Positions 37,375 to 46,746 of a DNA stretch of 64,000 nt are shown one piece after another (position 1 is the stretch's first letter; each line of letters opens with the position of its first letter). This stretch comes from Flavobacteriales bacterium (lineage in GTDB: Bacteria; Bacteroidota; Bacteroidia; Flavobacteriales_F; PHOS-HE28). Location of the stretch: assembly GCA_016715895.1 (NCBI GenBank), contig JADJXH010000003.1, positions 1,116,001 through 1,180,000 of the forward strand, written 5' to 3'. Made by a program: the position numbers and the translations under genes. The notes under the pieces were generated by a model, which saw nothing but the letters and a program-made list of their open reading frames with translations, had not been told where the DNA came from and did not search any database.

Positions 37375-40300
37375 TTCTTCCTTTGGCTTAGCCGGATGAC
37401 GACGCGTGTGCCTTCCGGCCGTTGATGAAGGTCATAGAGGTCGGTGATGCGCACATCCGCATCCATGTCGTGAAGGCCCCGCACAAGGTCCAGTCGTTCG
37501 CGCGTGATGCGCATGCCCATGGAGCGATGCCCCGTGGCCGACCGGCTCTTCATCGCCTCGGCCGCCTTGCGCCCCACGCCGTTGTCCTCGATCAGCACTT
37601 CCATCGCCTCATCGGCGCGACGCACGGTGATGGACAGGTGACCGCCCGGCACCCGACGATGCATGAGCCCGTGCCAGATGGCGTTCTCCACATATGGTTG
37701 CAGCAGCATCGGCGGGATCATCACCCGGGAAATATCCTCATCGATCTCGACGTGCGCCGCATACGTGAACGCGTGCTTGAAGCGCAGGGATTCCATCTCG
37801 ATGTAGAGACGCAGGGCGTCGAGCTCATCCTTCAACGGCACGAGCTGCTCCTTGCTGTTCGCCAGCACGCTGCGCATCAACCGCGCGAACTTGGTGAGGT
37901 ATTCCGATGCCTTTTCGGGCTCGTTCTCCACGATGTAGCGGTTGATGGAGTTGAGGCTGTTGAACAGGAAATGCGGGTTCATCTGCGACCGCAGGGCCTG
38001 CATCTCCATGCCGGCGAGGCGTCGTTGCAGGTCGGCGCGCAGCCGCTCCCGGTCACGGATCACCCCCGTACGCCATCGCCACAAGACGACGAGCAGGCCG
38101 ACCACTGCAAGTACCGTCGCCAGCTTGAACCACCAGGTCTGCCAGGGGTGCGGTCGCACGTGGATGGTGAGCTCGCGCAGGGGACCCCGGTGGTCCGCCG
38201 GGCGACCGGCATCGGTGATGAGCAAGCGATGCGCGCCGGGAGGAAGGCTCGTGTACACGGCACGACCGTCCGCTCCCGTGACGACCGGGGCCGGGTCGAT
38301 ACCGACGAGCTGATGAGCGAGCCTGATCCTCGTCCGGCGGGAGAAGGCGATGGCGCCGTAACCCAGTTCGATGAAGTTCTGGTCAGGCCCAAGTTCGATG
38401 CGCTGGATGCGGTCGAGGGCCGTATCCGTTCGCCATCCATGGCCATGGATGAGAAGGTCGCGAACGGTGACGCCGAAAGGGCCGGGGTCCGAATCGAGCT
38501 TTTCCGGATCGACGATGATGAGCTCGCCGCGGTGGGCGGCGATGGTGATGCGACCACTGGGGTGTTGACGGATGTCGGCATGATGGAAGTCCGTACCGCG
38601 CAGCCCATCGGAGCGATCGAAGCGTTTCGCCTCCAGCGATCCGGGATCGATGCGATACAGCCCGGAAGGGCCACCGGCCCAAATGAGGCCATCCCGGTCC
38701 GTGAACAGGGTGGAGACCATCGCCGGCACGCCCGAGGTGCCTCCCATCAGCTGGATCGTGCCCGGCCCACCCGGGTCATTGGCCGGTGTGATGACGATGC
38801 CCCGACCGTTGGTGCCCAGCCACAACCGGTCGTGATGATCAACGACAAGGTCCCAGATGCGTGCGGTGCGCAGCCATGGATGCTCGCTGGCGCGGAAGTG
38901 CTCCACGGTGCGCCGATCGGTACTGATGCGGTCGACCCCTACTTCGTACGCGCTCACCCAGATGCGGCCCGCACGGTCTTCCGCAAGCCCCTGGCACCAC
39001 ACGCTCGAGGAGAGCCGGCGTTCGACCGGGCCGTCCTCCGTGAACCGCTGCATTGTGCCATGCACGGGATCAACCACCGTGACCCCGGTGCGCTGGTACC
39101 CGAACCACCACTGACCTTCATGGTCCTCCAGATGGGACAACGGCCCCGCCGTCGACGGCGGAAGCGTGACCGGTAATGCCCGCAATTCCGCTCCTCCCCT
39201 TCCCACGGCATGGAGCCCGGCGCTCGTGGTGGCGATGACCGTTCCTGAACGCATCCGCATCAGACCGGTGATCTGCACGGCCCCAAAGCCCTCCGGTGCC
39301 AGATGTGGATGGGGATGCGCAGAATGCAGGCCGTCGTCCTGCCCGCTGAGCAGACCGTCCCCATTGCTCGTCCCGACCACCAGGAGGCCATCGAGCTCGG
39401 CCACCCCGGTAATGCGTGGAACGGGCATGGAGCGCTCGATGCGGTTCATGATGCGCCGGGTGGCGAAGACGTCCTGAGCGGGGTCCCATTCGGAGAGCCC
39501 ATGTGCGCGGGCGATCCAGACGATGCCGGCGTCATCCACAAGCAGGTCCCTGATCCCGTCCTCGGGCAGCGCGTGGGGGTCCGTGGGATCCGCCTGGAAC
39601 GGCCTGAACCGTCCGGTGCCTGGATCGAAGCGCATCAGTCCACGCTCGGTGCCCACCAGCATGCCCAGCGGCGTACCGGGCAGCACATCACTGATGATGT
39701 TCTTCGCCCGCGTGAGCGGTGGTGTCTGATCCGGCAGATGCCGCACGCATTCGCCGCTTCGTGGATCGCAGGCCAGGAGTCCGTCACCCCAGGTGCACAC
39801 CCAGATCTGGTCGGGGCCGACGGGTTCGATCGCGGTCATGATCACCTGTCGAGGTGCACACCCGGGAATGCGGAGTTCAAAAGGCCGGGTGCGCACGGTG
39901 CGTAGTTCCAGCACCAGCGCCCGGTCGCCCAACAGCACAAGGAGCTCGTTGGGATGACCGGGCCACGGTACGATGGAGATCGCCGTGCCCTCCGGGCCGT
40001 CGGTCACGCATGGGATCCGTGTGCAGGAACCCTCGCTCGGCCGATAGAGCCGGATCCCTTCCCCGAAGACACCGACGAAGATGGAATCGGAGCCGTGGCA
40101 ATGCACGGCACGCGTGGGCAGCCCGGCGCCGGGGTCCGCCCGCCCGGTCAGCTGCCGCCAGGTGAGGAAGCGGTCGCGCACCGGATCGTACATCGTGAGA
40201 CCTCCATTGCCCGAGGTGATCCAGATGCGTCCGTCGGCTCCCTCCGCGATGCGCTCCACATGGTCATGCGGCAGGCTGGAGCTGTCGGCGGGGTCGTAGT

Positions 40301-40499
40301 GGTACGCCTTGAACCGTCCGCCATCATAGCGGTACAGGCCCTGCTGGGTGCCCAGCCAGAGGTGACCCGTACGGTCCTTCAACACGCAGGTGACACCCGG
40401 ATCGAGCAGGCCGTCGGACGGACCGTAGTTGGTGAAGAACTGCGCGGTCCCCGCCTGTCCGTGCATCGCCAAGGCCGCGATCAGGAGGGATCTGCGCAT
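37371..40499 (-). CDS. sensor histidine kinase with two-component propeller sensor and Y_Y_Y domain
   Basis: Membrane sensor of 1,042 residues. It has a signal peptide (to about 20), a periplasmic double beta-propeller built from 'Reg_prop' blades (LWLGTQQGLYRYDGGRFKAY, IWITSGNGGLTMYDP), then a Y_Y_Y-like Ig domain (about 690-765, RIRLAHQLVGID), and one membrane helix (WWFKLATVLAVVGLLVVLW). The His_kinase domain has its phospho-acceptor in LRSQMNPHFLFNSLNS (about residue 840), and the HATPase has VENAIWHGL and DNGVG. Unlike the hybrid systems of gut Bacteroides, it carries no receiver or AraC domain and signals to the separate LytTR protein. The ligand is unknown. Confidence 0.93.
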   Translation of the reverse strand: MRRSLLIAALAMHGQAGTAQFFTNYGPSDGLLDPGVTCVLKDRTGHLWLGTQQGLYRYDGGRFKAYHYDPADSSSLPHDHVERIAEGADGRIWITSGNGGLTMYDPVRDRFLTWRQLTGRADPGAGLPTRAVHCHGSDSIFVGVFGEGIRLYRPSEGSCTRIPCVTDGPEGTAISIVPWPGHPNELLVLLGDRALVLELRTVRTRPFELRIPGCAPRQVIMTAIEPVGPDQIWVCTWGDGLLACDPRSGECVRHLPDQTPPLTRAKNIISDVLPGTPLGMLVGTERGLMRFDPGTGRFRPFQADPTDPHALPEDGIRDLLVDDAGIVWIARAHGLSEWDPAQDVFATRRIMNRIERSMPVPRITGVAELDGLLVVGTSNGDGLLSGQDDGLHSAHPHPHLAPEGFGAVQITGLMRMRSGTVIATTSAGLHAVGRGGAELRALPVTLPPSTAGPLSHLEDHEGQWWFGYQRTGVTVVDPVHGTMQRFTEDGPVERRLSSSVWCQGLAEDRAGRIWVSAYEVGVDRISTDRRTVEHFRASEHPWLRTARIWDLVVDHHDRLWLGTNGRGIVITPANDPGGPGTIQLMGGTSGVPAMVSTLFTDRDGLIWAGGPSGLYRIDPGSLEAKRFDRSDGLRGTDFHHADIRQHPSGRITIAAHRGELIIVDPEKLDSDPGPFGVTVRDLLIHGHGWRTDTALDRIQRIELGPDQNFIELGYGAIAFSRRTRIRLAHQLVGIDPAPVVTGADGRAVYTSLPPGAHRLLITDAGRPADHRGPLRELTIHVRPHPWQTWWFKLATVLAVVGLLVVLWRWRTGVIRDRERLRADLQRRLAGMEMQALRSQMNPHFLFNSLNSINRYIVENEPEKASEYLTKFARLMRSVLANSKEQLVPLKDELDALRLYIEMESLRFKHAFTYAAHVEIDEDISRVMIPPMLLQPYVENAIWHGLMHRRVPGGHLSITVRRADEAMEVLIEDNGVGRKAAEAMKSRSATGHRSMGMRITRERLDLVRGLHDMDADVRITDLYDLHQRPEGTRVVIRLSQRKK

Positions 40500-40935
40500 G
40501 TCCGAAGATCGTGGATCGCCGTCCTATGGTACGCGGCAATGCGTGGGATGCACACCTGATCGCGTCACCGGTCATCCGTGCGCGACAAGCAGAGCGACCG
40601 GTCGTCCACAACGGCAGTGGACCGCCCAGGCTGTGCCCAAGGACGGTCCACCCACCAGAATGCCCCCCGGAGGGGACGCTTCGCACCACAAGGGTAGGTG
40701 TAGGGGACGGGCGCGGCGCGCCGGGATCACGGCCAGATATACCGGTCAGACGGCTTTGTCGGCGGGCCGGTCATCACCGGCAAGCGCACCGGGAAAGGCC
40801 CGGCCCAGGGTGCAAGGGATAAGCCCGAAGCACGCCCTCGGAACGATGGAAGGCGCATCGCGCAGCGATCCGTCCAGGCAGCTCCGCCCCACCGATATCA
40901 TTCATCCCAATGACGTCCGCCTCGATGGGCCCGGA
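40500..40935. other. intergenic region between divergent kinase and CUB genes
   Basis: About 435 bases with no convincing coding frame. GATCTTCG on the minus strand lies a few bases before the kinase ATG and may be a weak -7 box. Nothing else was recognised apart from the promoter of the CUB gene at the right end. Confidence 0.5.
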
Positions 40936-40943
40936 TACGTTTG
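40936..40943 (+). promoter_or_regulatory. -7 box of the CUB-domain gene
   Basis: TACGTTTG, a perfect TANNTTTG match, ends 3 bases before the ATG of a 10-codon ORF and 32 bases before the main start codon. The following leader is AT-rich (CAATTAAAACGC), as is usual in front of Bacteroidota start codons. Confidence 0.65.
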
Positions 40944-40946
40944 CCC

Positions 40947-40979
40947 ATGACCTACGAACAATTAAAACGCAACGCATGA
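40947..40979 (+). CDS. possible 10-codon upstream ORF
   Basis: Encodes MTYEQLKRNA and stops with a TGA that overlaps the ATG of the CUB gene (ATGA). It begins immediately after the -7 box, so it would be translated from the very 5' end of the mRNA. It may couple translation to the main gene, or may be a chance frame in an A-rich leader. Confidence 0.35.
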   Translation: MTYEQLKRNA

Positions 40980-42646
40980 GAAACTCAATACTCCTCCTTT
41001 TTGCCTTGGTCATATCCACGTTCAGCACCCGGGCCTGGGGCCAGTGCAGCGGGAACATCCAGTATGGACACGTGGGCTTCTATGACGATGGAAGCGGTGG
41101 CAACAACTACAACAACAACCAGTACTGTGAGTGGCGCTTCGAATCCCGCATCGGCGGTGCCGTGCGGCTCGGATTCTACGACTTCAACACGGAGGCCGGG
41201 TATGACGTTGTGCGCATCTATGATGGCCCCGATGCCAATTCACCGCTCGTCGGGGAGTACTCCGGCAACGCCGTTCCGCCGATCGTGTTCACCACGGGCA
41301 TCTATGCCTTCGTGACATGGACCACGGACGGTTCGGTGACGGCCCCCGGGTTCAGCGCCTGGTGGGACTCCTACAATGCCGTACGGACCAGCTGCCAGGA
41401 GGGATTGACCGATGGCAATGGCGATTACGACAACAACATCACGTACACCTGGCTGCTCCAACCCCCGAATGCGGAATCGATCCGGTTGGACCTCTACTCC
41501 ATCGATATGGAATCCTGCTGCGACTTCATCCGGGTGTACGATGGCCCCAACAACAATGCGCCGCTGATCGGCACCTACACGGGGACCACGGCCCCCAACG
41601 GGATCCTATCCACTGGAGGCAGCATGTTCGTTGAGATGAGCACGGACGGCTCCGTGGTCGGTGCAGGTTTCACCGGTCAGTACTACTGCTCATACTGCTC
41701 CGGGACCACCCAGCTGACGGACCCGGCCGGGAGCATCGCTGATGGCAGTGACGGTTCCACGCACGGGAACTACGCGGACTGCTCGTGGCTCATCTCTCCG
41801 CCGGGTGCCAATCGCATCACCGTGGACTTCACCTACATGGACCTGGAGTCCTGCTGTGACCAGGTGACCGTCCATGATGGAGCTGATGACAACGCACCGG
41901 TGCTCGCCACCCTCACCGGGTCCAACGCCCAACAGAACATCATGACGACCGCGGGCTACGCGTTCGTGAAGTTCACCACGGACGGCTCGGTCACCTACCA
42001 GGGTTGGTCCCTGGACTACGCGGCGAACATCCCCTGTGCAGGACCCACCACCCTGACCGATTGCCCGGGCACGCTGACCGATGGGAGCTCCACGGCGAAC
42101 TATGGCGACCAGGCCTCCTGCTCGTGGCTGATCGCACCGTCGAACGCGCTGTCGTTGGAGCTGACCTTCAACAGCTTCGGTACCGAGTCCGGATATGACC
42201 TCCTCCGCATCCATGATGGGGCGGATGCCAACGCCCCGGTGGTCCTCGAGCACAGTGGGTCGACCCTGCCGCCCATGGTCACCTGCGCATCGGGGACGGC
42301 CTACGTGGAGTTCATGACGGACGGCAGCGTGAACGACGAGGGATGGTCGCTGGAGTATACCTGTGGCTACGTCGGGATCGGCGAAGAGCGGCCCGTGGGG
42401 ACCGTCCAGGCCTACCCGAACCCGACGGGAGCGACCACCACGCTCGATCTCCGGAACATGGTCCCCGGCAGCTACCTCATGGAGGTCAGGGACACGCAAG
42501 GACGGCTGCTGGACGGCATTCGTTTCGCCGCCGGGCGCGACCATCTGCAGGTCGTGGACCTCTCCGGGTACGTGCCGGGACAGTACCTCATCCGGCTTGA
42601 GGGTCCGGATGGCGCCATCATGCATGTCCCCGTGGTCAAGCGCTGA
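40976..42646 (+). CDS. secreted protein with four CUB domains and T9SS sorting domain
   Basis: Protein of 556 residues with a signal peptide (SILLLFALVISTFSTRAWG). Four CUB-like domains of ~105-110 residues follow. Each has the pattern GxYxNNxxCxW, a 'YDxVRIYDG' strand (variants FIRVYDGP, QVTVHDGA, LLRIHDGA) and a 'TDGSVxxxGFxxxY' strand with paired cysteines. The C-terminal ~80 residues are a T9SS type A sorting domain (VQAYPNPTGATTTLDL, YLMEVRDTQGRLLDGI, YVPGQYLIRLEGPDG, ending PVVKR). CUB domains often bind calcium and mediate protein or glycan contacts, so a surface adhesive role is plausible. It is a single-gene unit with its own promoter and terminator. Confidence 0.9.
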   Translation: MRNSILLLFALVISTFSTRAWGQCSGNIQYGHVGFYDDGSGGNNYNNNQYCEWRFESRIGGAVRLGFYDFNTEAGYDVVRIYDGPDANSPLVGEYSGNAVPPIVFTTGIYAFVTWTTDGSVTAPGFSAWWDSYNAVRTSCQEGLTDGNGDYDNNITYTWLLQPPNAESIRLDLYSIDMESCCDFIRVYDGPNNNAPLIGTYTGTTAPNGILSTGGSMFVEMSTDGSVVGAGFTGQYYCSYCSGTTQLTDPAGSIADGSDGSTHGNYADCSWLISPPGANRITVDFTYMDLESCCDQVTVHDGADDNAPVLATLTGSNAQQNIMTTAGYAFVKFTTDGSVTYQGWSLDYAANIPCAGPTTLTDCPGTLTDGSSTANYGDQASCSWLIAPSNALSLELTFNSFGTESGYDLLRIHDGADANAPVVLEHSGSTLPPMVTCASGTAYVEFMTDGSVNDEGWSLEYTCGYVGIGEERPVGTVQAYPNPTGATTTLDLRNMVPGSYLMEVRDTQGRLLDGIRFAAGRDHLQVVDLSGYVPGQYLIRLEGPDGAIMHVPVVKR

Positions 42647-42658
42647 CCGTTCCTGAAC

Positions 42659-42699
42659 GTGCAAGGGGGATGATCGCGATGCGGTCGTCCCCCTTGCAC
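42659..42699. terminator. terminator between converging CUB and ettA genes
   Basis: Perfect 12-bp inverted repeat GTGCAAGGGGGA / TCCCCCTTGCAC around a 17-base loop, located between two converging stop codons. It may serve both genes. Confidence 0.75.
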
Positions 42700-42724
42700 A
42701 TTCATACGCGCATGGCGCGTGGGC

Positions 42725-44419
42725 TCATCCCCGCACCAGCTTCCGGTACTTGATCCGGTGCGGCACGATATCGCCGCCGAGGCGCTTCCTGCGGTTCTCC
42801 TCGTAATCGGTGAAGCCGCCTTCGAACCAGTACACCTGGCTGTCGCCCTCGAAGGCGAGGATGTGCGTGCACACGCGGTCCATGAACCAGCGGTCGTGGC
42901 TGATGATCACGGCGCAGCCGCTGTAGTCCTGGATGGCCTCCTCCAGCGCGCGCAGCGTGTTCACGTCCAGGTCGTTGGTGGGTTCGTCCAGCAGCAGCAC
43001 GTTGCTGCTCTGCTTCACGGTCATGGCCAGGTGCAGGCGGTTGCGTTCGCCCCCGGAGAGCACGCCCACCTTCTTGTTCTGGTCGGTGCCGCTGAAGTTG
43101 AAGCGGCTGAGGTAGGCGCGGGTGTTCATCACCACGTTGCCGAAGGTGATGTTCTCCAGGCCGCCACTGATCACCTCGTACACGGTCTTCTCAGCCACGA
43201 GGTCCTTGTGGCTCTGGTCCACGTAGGCGATCTGTACGGTCTCCCCGATGGTGATGGTGCCGCTGTCCGGCTTCTCCGCGCCCATCACCATGCGGAACAG
43301 GGTGGTCTTACCGGCGCCGTTGGGGCCGATGATGCCCACGATACCGGCGGGCGGCAGGGCGAAGCTGAGGTTGTCGATGAGCAGCCGGTCGCCGAAGCCC
43401 TTGCTCACGTTCTTGAACTCGATCACCTTGTCGCCCAGACGCGGTCCGTTGGGGATGAAGATCTCCAGCTTGGCCTCCTTCTCCTTGACGCTCTCGCTCT
43501 GCATCTTCTCGTAGTTCTGCAGACGGGCCTTGCTCTTGGTGCGGCGGGCGCTGGCGTTGCTGCGCACCCACTCGAGCTCCTGCTTCAACACGCGCTGGCG
43601 CTTGCTCTCCTGCTTCTCCTCCTGGGCCATGCGGGCGGTCTTCTGCTCCAGCCAGTTGGTGTAATTGCCCTTGAAGGGGATGCCCTCGCCGCGGTCCAGC
43701 TCCAGGATCCAGCCGGCCACGTTGTCCAGGAAGTAGCGGTCGTGGGTGATGGCGATCACGGTGCCCTTGTACTGCTGCAGGTGCAGCTCGAGCCAGGCCA
43801 CGCTCTCGGCATCGAGGTGGTTGGTGGGTTCGTCCAGCAGCAGGATGTCCGGCTGTTGCAGCAGCAGGCGGCACAGGGCCACGCGGCGGCGTTCCCCACC
43901 GCTCAGCACCTTGATCGTCGTGTCGCCGTCCGGGCAACGCAGGGCGTCCATGGCCACCTCCAGCTTTTGGTCGATGTTCCAGGCATCGCTCACCTCGATC
44001 TTGTCCTGCAGGGCGGCCTGCCGGGCGATGAGCTTGTCCATCTTGTCCGGGTCGTTCAGCACCTCCTCGTCGGCGAACTTTTTGTTCACCTCCTCGTACT
44101 CGGCGAGCAGGTCCATGATGGGCTTCACCCCCTCGCGCACGATCTCGATCACGGTCTTGCTCTCATCCAGCTCGGGCTCCTGTTCCAGGTGGCCGATGGA
44201 GTAGCCGGGGCTCAGGTGCACATCGCCCTCGAAGCTCTTCTCCTTGCCGGCGATGATGCGCATGAGGGTCGACTTGCCCGAGCCGTTGAGGCCGAGCACG
44301 CCGATCTTGGCCCCGTAGTAGAAGCCGAGGTAGATGTCGTTGAGGATCTTCTTGCCGGAAGGGAGCGTCTTGCCCACCTTCACCATGTTGAAGATGATCT
44401 GGCGGCCTTCTTCTGCCAT
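42725..44419 (-). CDS. ettA: energy-dependent translational throttle protein EttA (ABC-F)
   Basis: Cytoplasmic ribosome-binding ABC-F ATPase of 564 residues. It has two ABC domains: the first with Walker A GLNGSGKST, signature LSGGERRRVAL and Walker B ILLLDEPTNHLD; the second with GPNGAGKTT, LSGGERNRLHLAM and VLLLDEPTNDLD. An arm insertion (about 95-140) and a linker rich in charged residues (WVRSNASARRTKSKARLQNY) are as in EttA. EttA gates entry of ribosomes into elongation according to the ATP/ADP ratio. The second in-frame ATG is used because it gives the usual N-terminus. GACCTTTGC on the minus strand (44472-44480) may be its -7 box. Confidence 0.93.
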   Translation of the reverse strand: MAEEGRQIIFNMVKVGKTLPSGKKILNDIYLGFYYGAKIGVLGLNGSGKSTLMRIIAGKEKSFEGDVHLSPGYSIGHLEQEPELDESKTVIEIVREGVKPIMDLLAEYEEVNKKFADEEVLNDPDKMDKLIARQAALQDKIEVSDAWNIDQKLEVAMDALRCPDGDTTIKVLSGGERRRVALCRLLLQQPDILLLDEPTNHLDAESVAWLELHLQQYKGTVIAITHDRYFLDNVAGWILELDRGEGIPFKGNYTNWLEQKTARMAQEEKQESKRQRVLKQELEWVRSNASARRTKSKARLQNYEKMQSESVKEKEAKLEIFIPNGPRLGDKVIEFKNVSKGFGDRLLIDNLSFALPPAGIVGIIGPNGAGKTTLFRMVMGAEKPDSGTITIGETVQIAYVDQSHKDLVAEKTVYEVISGGLENITFGNVVMNTRAYLSRFNFSGTDQNKKVGVLSGGERNRLHLAMTVKQSSNVLLLDEPTNDLDVNTLRALEEAIQDYSGCAVIISHDRWFMDRVCTHILAFEGDSQVYWFEGGFTDYEENRRKRLGGDIVPHRIKYRKLVRG

Positions 44420-44513
44420 CGTCGTCGGGGATCTGCGGTTGGTGTGAGGCGTTGCCGGGGGCAACGGGGCCGCAAAGGTCGCGCTTCGGAGCGAACTTCC
44501 GGCGGAGGCGTCG

Positions 44514-46247
44514 TCACCGCACCGTGGCGCGCCAGACCTCCAGCCGCTTCCAGTCCTTCACCCGGTCGGGCGTGGTCAACTGGTCGGGGCGGTGGTCGTG
44601 GTGCAGCAGCACCCCTTCCAGGGTCTGTTCCCGCGCCGGGCTCACCAGGACGTAGAGCGTGGCGCCCGGGGTCGTGGGCCGGTAGAGCGCCTCGACGGGG
44701 ATGCGGCGTTCCCTGAAGTGGAACTCCACCGGCGCCTCCCAGGGGAACTCGGTCATCACCCGGTCGGCGGGCTTGAGGGCGCCCCGGAAGTACTCGGCCG
44801 TCCAGGCCGCCTCCGGAAAGCGTTCGATGCGGTCCTGGATGCCCCGCATGCCGGTCCATGACAAGCCGGCGAGCACCACGAGGGCGGTGACGCTGGTGCG
44901 CACGCGTTTGCTGAGCGTGGTCAGCAGGGTCTCCTGCACCAGCTTCAGCAGGTAGAACAGGGCGATGGCCGAGCTGAGGTGCAGCACGAACAGGGTGTAG
45001 ATCCAGACCCGCGGCGGGGCCACCAGCCGCTGGGCGATCACGATGGGGATGGCACCCAGCGCGGTGGCGACCAGCAGCAGCCGGAACTTGGAGCTGATGT
45101 ACGCCGCATAGACCACAGCGGCCAGGCCCAGCAAACTGATCCAGGTGGCGGCCGTGTCGTTGAGATAGGCGTAGAGGTCGAAGGTGCGGTCCTGGTGGGT
45201 GGCGGAGAACACCTCCCAGCTGTTGTCGCCCATGGTGGGATGGTGGAAGAGCTGGCCCAGGCCGTGCACCACGATCACCGGCATGTAGAGCGCGCCGGTG
45301 AGCACCAGGAACAGCCCGAAGGACAGGGCCAGCCGCTGTGTCCGTTTGGCGAGGGTGCTGTCGTAGGCGGTCATCAGGTGGAGCAGCAGCCACAGGTAGC
45401 AGGCCGCGGCGATGTAGAGCATGGTGGTCACCGTCCACATGCCGAGCGCATTGATCACCGCCAGGGCGATGGCACTGCCGAGGGCGTTGGTCTTGGCGAA
45501 GTGTCGGCCGGCCAGCCAGCCCAGCAGCAGCAGGCACCAGGTGAGGCTGTAGCCGCGGCCCAGGGCACTGTACTCGATCAGCGCGCCGCTGGAGGCCACG
45601 AAGGCGAGCATCAGCAGGGCGATGTAGCGGTTGAAATGCGCGCGGGCGAAGAGGTAGGCCAGCGGCATGGCCAGGATGCCCGCCAGGAGCGCCGGAAGCC
45701 GCAGGCTCCACAGGTGCACGCCGAAGAGCGCCGTGCTCAGCTTCACCAGCAGGGTGTGCAGGATCTGGTTGTTGGGGTAGCTGTAGTCGGAGATGATCAC
45801 CGGCAGCGGTCGCACGGCGTAGTACACGTAGGTGAAGGCCTCGTCATAGATGATCGGTGCCTGCATCTGCACGATGCGGAGCACGGCCCCGGCGGCGATG
45901 AGCCCGGCCACGAAGAGCTTGTGCGTGCGGGAGGTGCGCTTGTTCAGCTTGACGAGCGCGCGCCGCAGGTCGGTCCACAGGGTGCCGCGCTGCGTCTCAC
46001 CACGCGGGAGCGAGCGGGCCAGCAGCCTGCCTCCGGCCACCAGCAGGCCCGCCGCGGCACCCGCTGCGGCGGCCAGCATCCGCAGGTTGCCCCGCACCCG
46101 GTCGTGGAACCCTGGCGTGTAGGTCTCCACGTCGCCATCAGGCGCCAACCCGTCCACATACCCCTTCACCGGGGCGAAGCCCAGCCGGGACAGCCACCAG
46201 GCCAGGGTGGCCAGCAGCAGAAGGAGAAGAGCGGTGAGGATGACCAT
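44514..46247 (-). CDS. polytopic membrane protein, glycosyltransferase family 39-like
   Basis: Integral membrane protein of 577 residues with about twelve helices. The first extracytoplasmic loop carries the acidic motif PIIYDEAFTYVYYA, followed by SYPNNQILHTLLVKLSTALFG split over a helix. This DE...HPP/NNQ-type layout is typical of GT39/GT83-like lipid-phosphate-sugar glycosyltransferases. The C-terminal ~90 residues are extracytoplasmic (TEFPWEAPVEFHFRERRIPV). The donor and acceptor are unknown. An unusual cytoplasmic or periplasmic insertion lies between helices one and two (about 25-110). It has its own promoter. Confidence 0.82.
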   Translation of the reverse strand: MVILTALLLLLLATLAWWLSRLGFAPVKGYVDGLAPDGDVETYTPGFHDRVRGNLRMLAAAAGAAAGLLVAGGRLLARSLPRGETQRGTLWTDLRRALVKLNKRTSRTHKLFVAGLIAAGAVLRIVQMQAPIIYDEAFTYVYYAVRPLPVIISDYSYPNNQILHTLLVKLSTALFGVHLWSLRLPALLAGILAMPLAYLFARAHFNRYIALLMLAFVASSGALIEYSALGRGYSLTWCLLLLGWLAGRHFAKTNALGSAIALAVINALGMWTVTTMLYIAAACYLWLLLHLMTAYDSTLAKRTQRLALSFGLFLVLTGALYMPVIVVHGLGQLFHHPTMGDNSWEVFSATHQDRTFDLYAYLNDTAATWISLLGLAAVVYAAYISSKFRLLLVATALGAIPIVIAQRLVAPPRVWIYTLFVLHLSSAIALFYLLKLVQETLLTTLSKRVRTSVTALVVLAGLSWTGMRGIQDRIERFPEAAWTAEYFRGALKPADRVMTEFPWEAPVEFHFRERRIPVEALYRPTTPGATLYVLVSPAREQTLEGVLLHHDHRPDQLTTPDRVKDWKRLEVWRATVR

Positions 46248-46268
46248 GCGCTGCGGACGGGGCACGGC

Positions 46269-46276
46269 CAAAAGTA
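46269..46276 (-). promoter_or_regulatory. -7 box of the GT39-like gene
   Basis: TACTTTTG on the minus strand, a perfect TANNTTTG match, ends 21 bases before the ATG. No clear -33 element was seen. Confidence 0.6.
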
Positions 46277-46340
46277 GCCGACGGCGCGTGGCCGGGTGGC
46301 CCACCGCCCATCCCGTGGGACACGCCGCTGGTCACAAAAA

Positions 46341-46397
46341 GGTACTTTGTCTTGCATAGTACCAACCCAAGCACATATGTTTGCATCGTCAAGTACC
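46341..46397 (+). promoter_or_regulatory. padR-pspC promoter with repeated putative operator half-sites
   Basis: A perfect -7 box TATGTTTG (46376-46383) has a TTG 21 bases upstream (46352-46354). The inverted pair GGTACT (46341-46346) / AGTACC (46358-46363) brackets the -33 region. A third AGTACC (46392-46397) lies downstream of the -7 box. The palindrome ACATATGT (46373-46380) overlaps the -7 box. TTGCAT occurs at 46352 and 46381. This clustered dyad symmetry suits autoregulation by the PadR protein encoded next. Confidence 0.6.
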
Positions 46398-46410
46398 AGA
46401 CACAGCCCAG

Positions 46411-46746
46411 ATGAACGTTGAGAACACCAAGGCGCAGATGCGGAAAGGCGTGCTGGAGTACTGCATCCTGTCGGTGCTGTCGCAGGAGGAGCTGTATCCT
46501 CCGGACATCATCACCAAGCTGAAGGACGCGAAGCTGATCGTGGTGGAGGGCACCCTCTACCCCCTGCTCACGCGCCTGAAGGATGCCGGATTCCTGACCT
46601 ACCGCTGGGAGGAGAGCCGCAGCGGCCCTCCGCGCAAGTACTACAAGCTGACCCCCGTGGGCCAGAAGTTCCTGAACGAACTGGATGAGACCTGGGACGA
46701 CCTGGCCCAGGCCGTGAAAAAGATGACCCGACGCAACGCACGATGA
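46411..46746 (+). CDS. PadR family transcriptional regulator
   Basis: Winged-helix DNA-binding protein of 111 residues. It starts NTKAQMRKGVLEYCILSVLS, continues with the wing motif VVEGTLYPLLTRLKDAGFLT and ends YYKLTPVGQKFLNELDETWDDL, all characteristic of the PadR N-terminal domain with a short C-terminal helix. The PadR-PspC pairing is common in Bacteroidota, where the regulator controls the membrane-stress protein encoded next. The gene overlaps pspC by four bases (ATGA). Palindromic half-sites around its promoter point to autorepression. Confidence 0.93.
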   Translation: MNVENTKAQMRKGVLEYCILSVLSQEELYPPDIITKLKDAKLIVVEGTLYPLLTRLKDAGFLTYRWEESRSGPPRKYYKLTPVGQKFLNELDETWDDLAQAVKKMTRRNAR

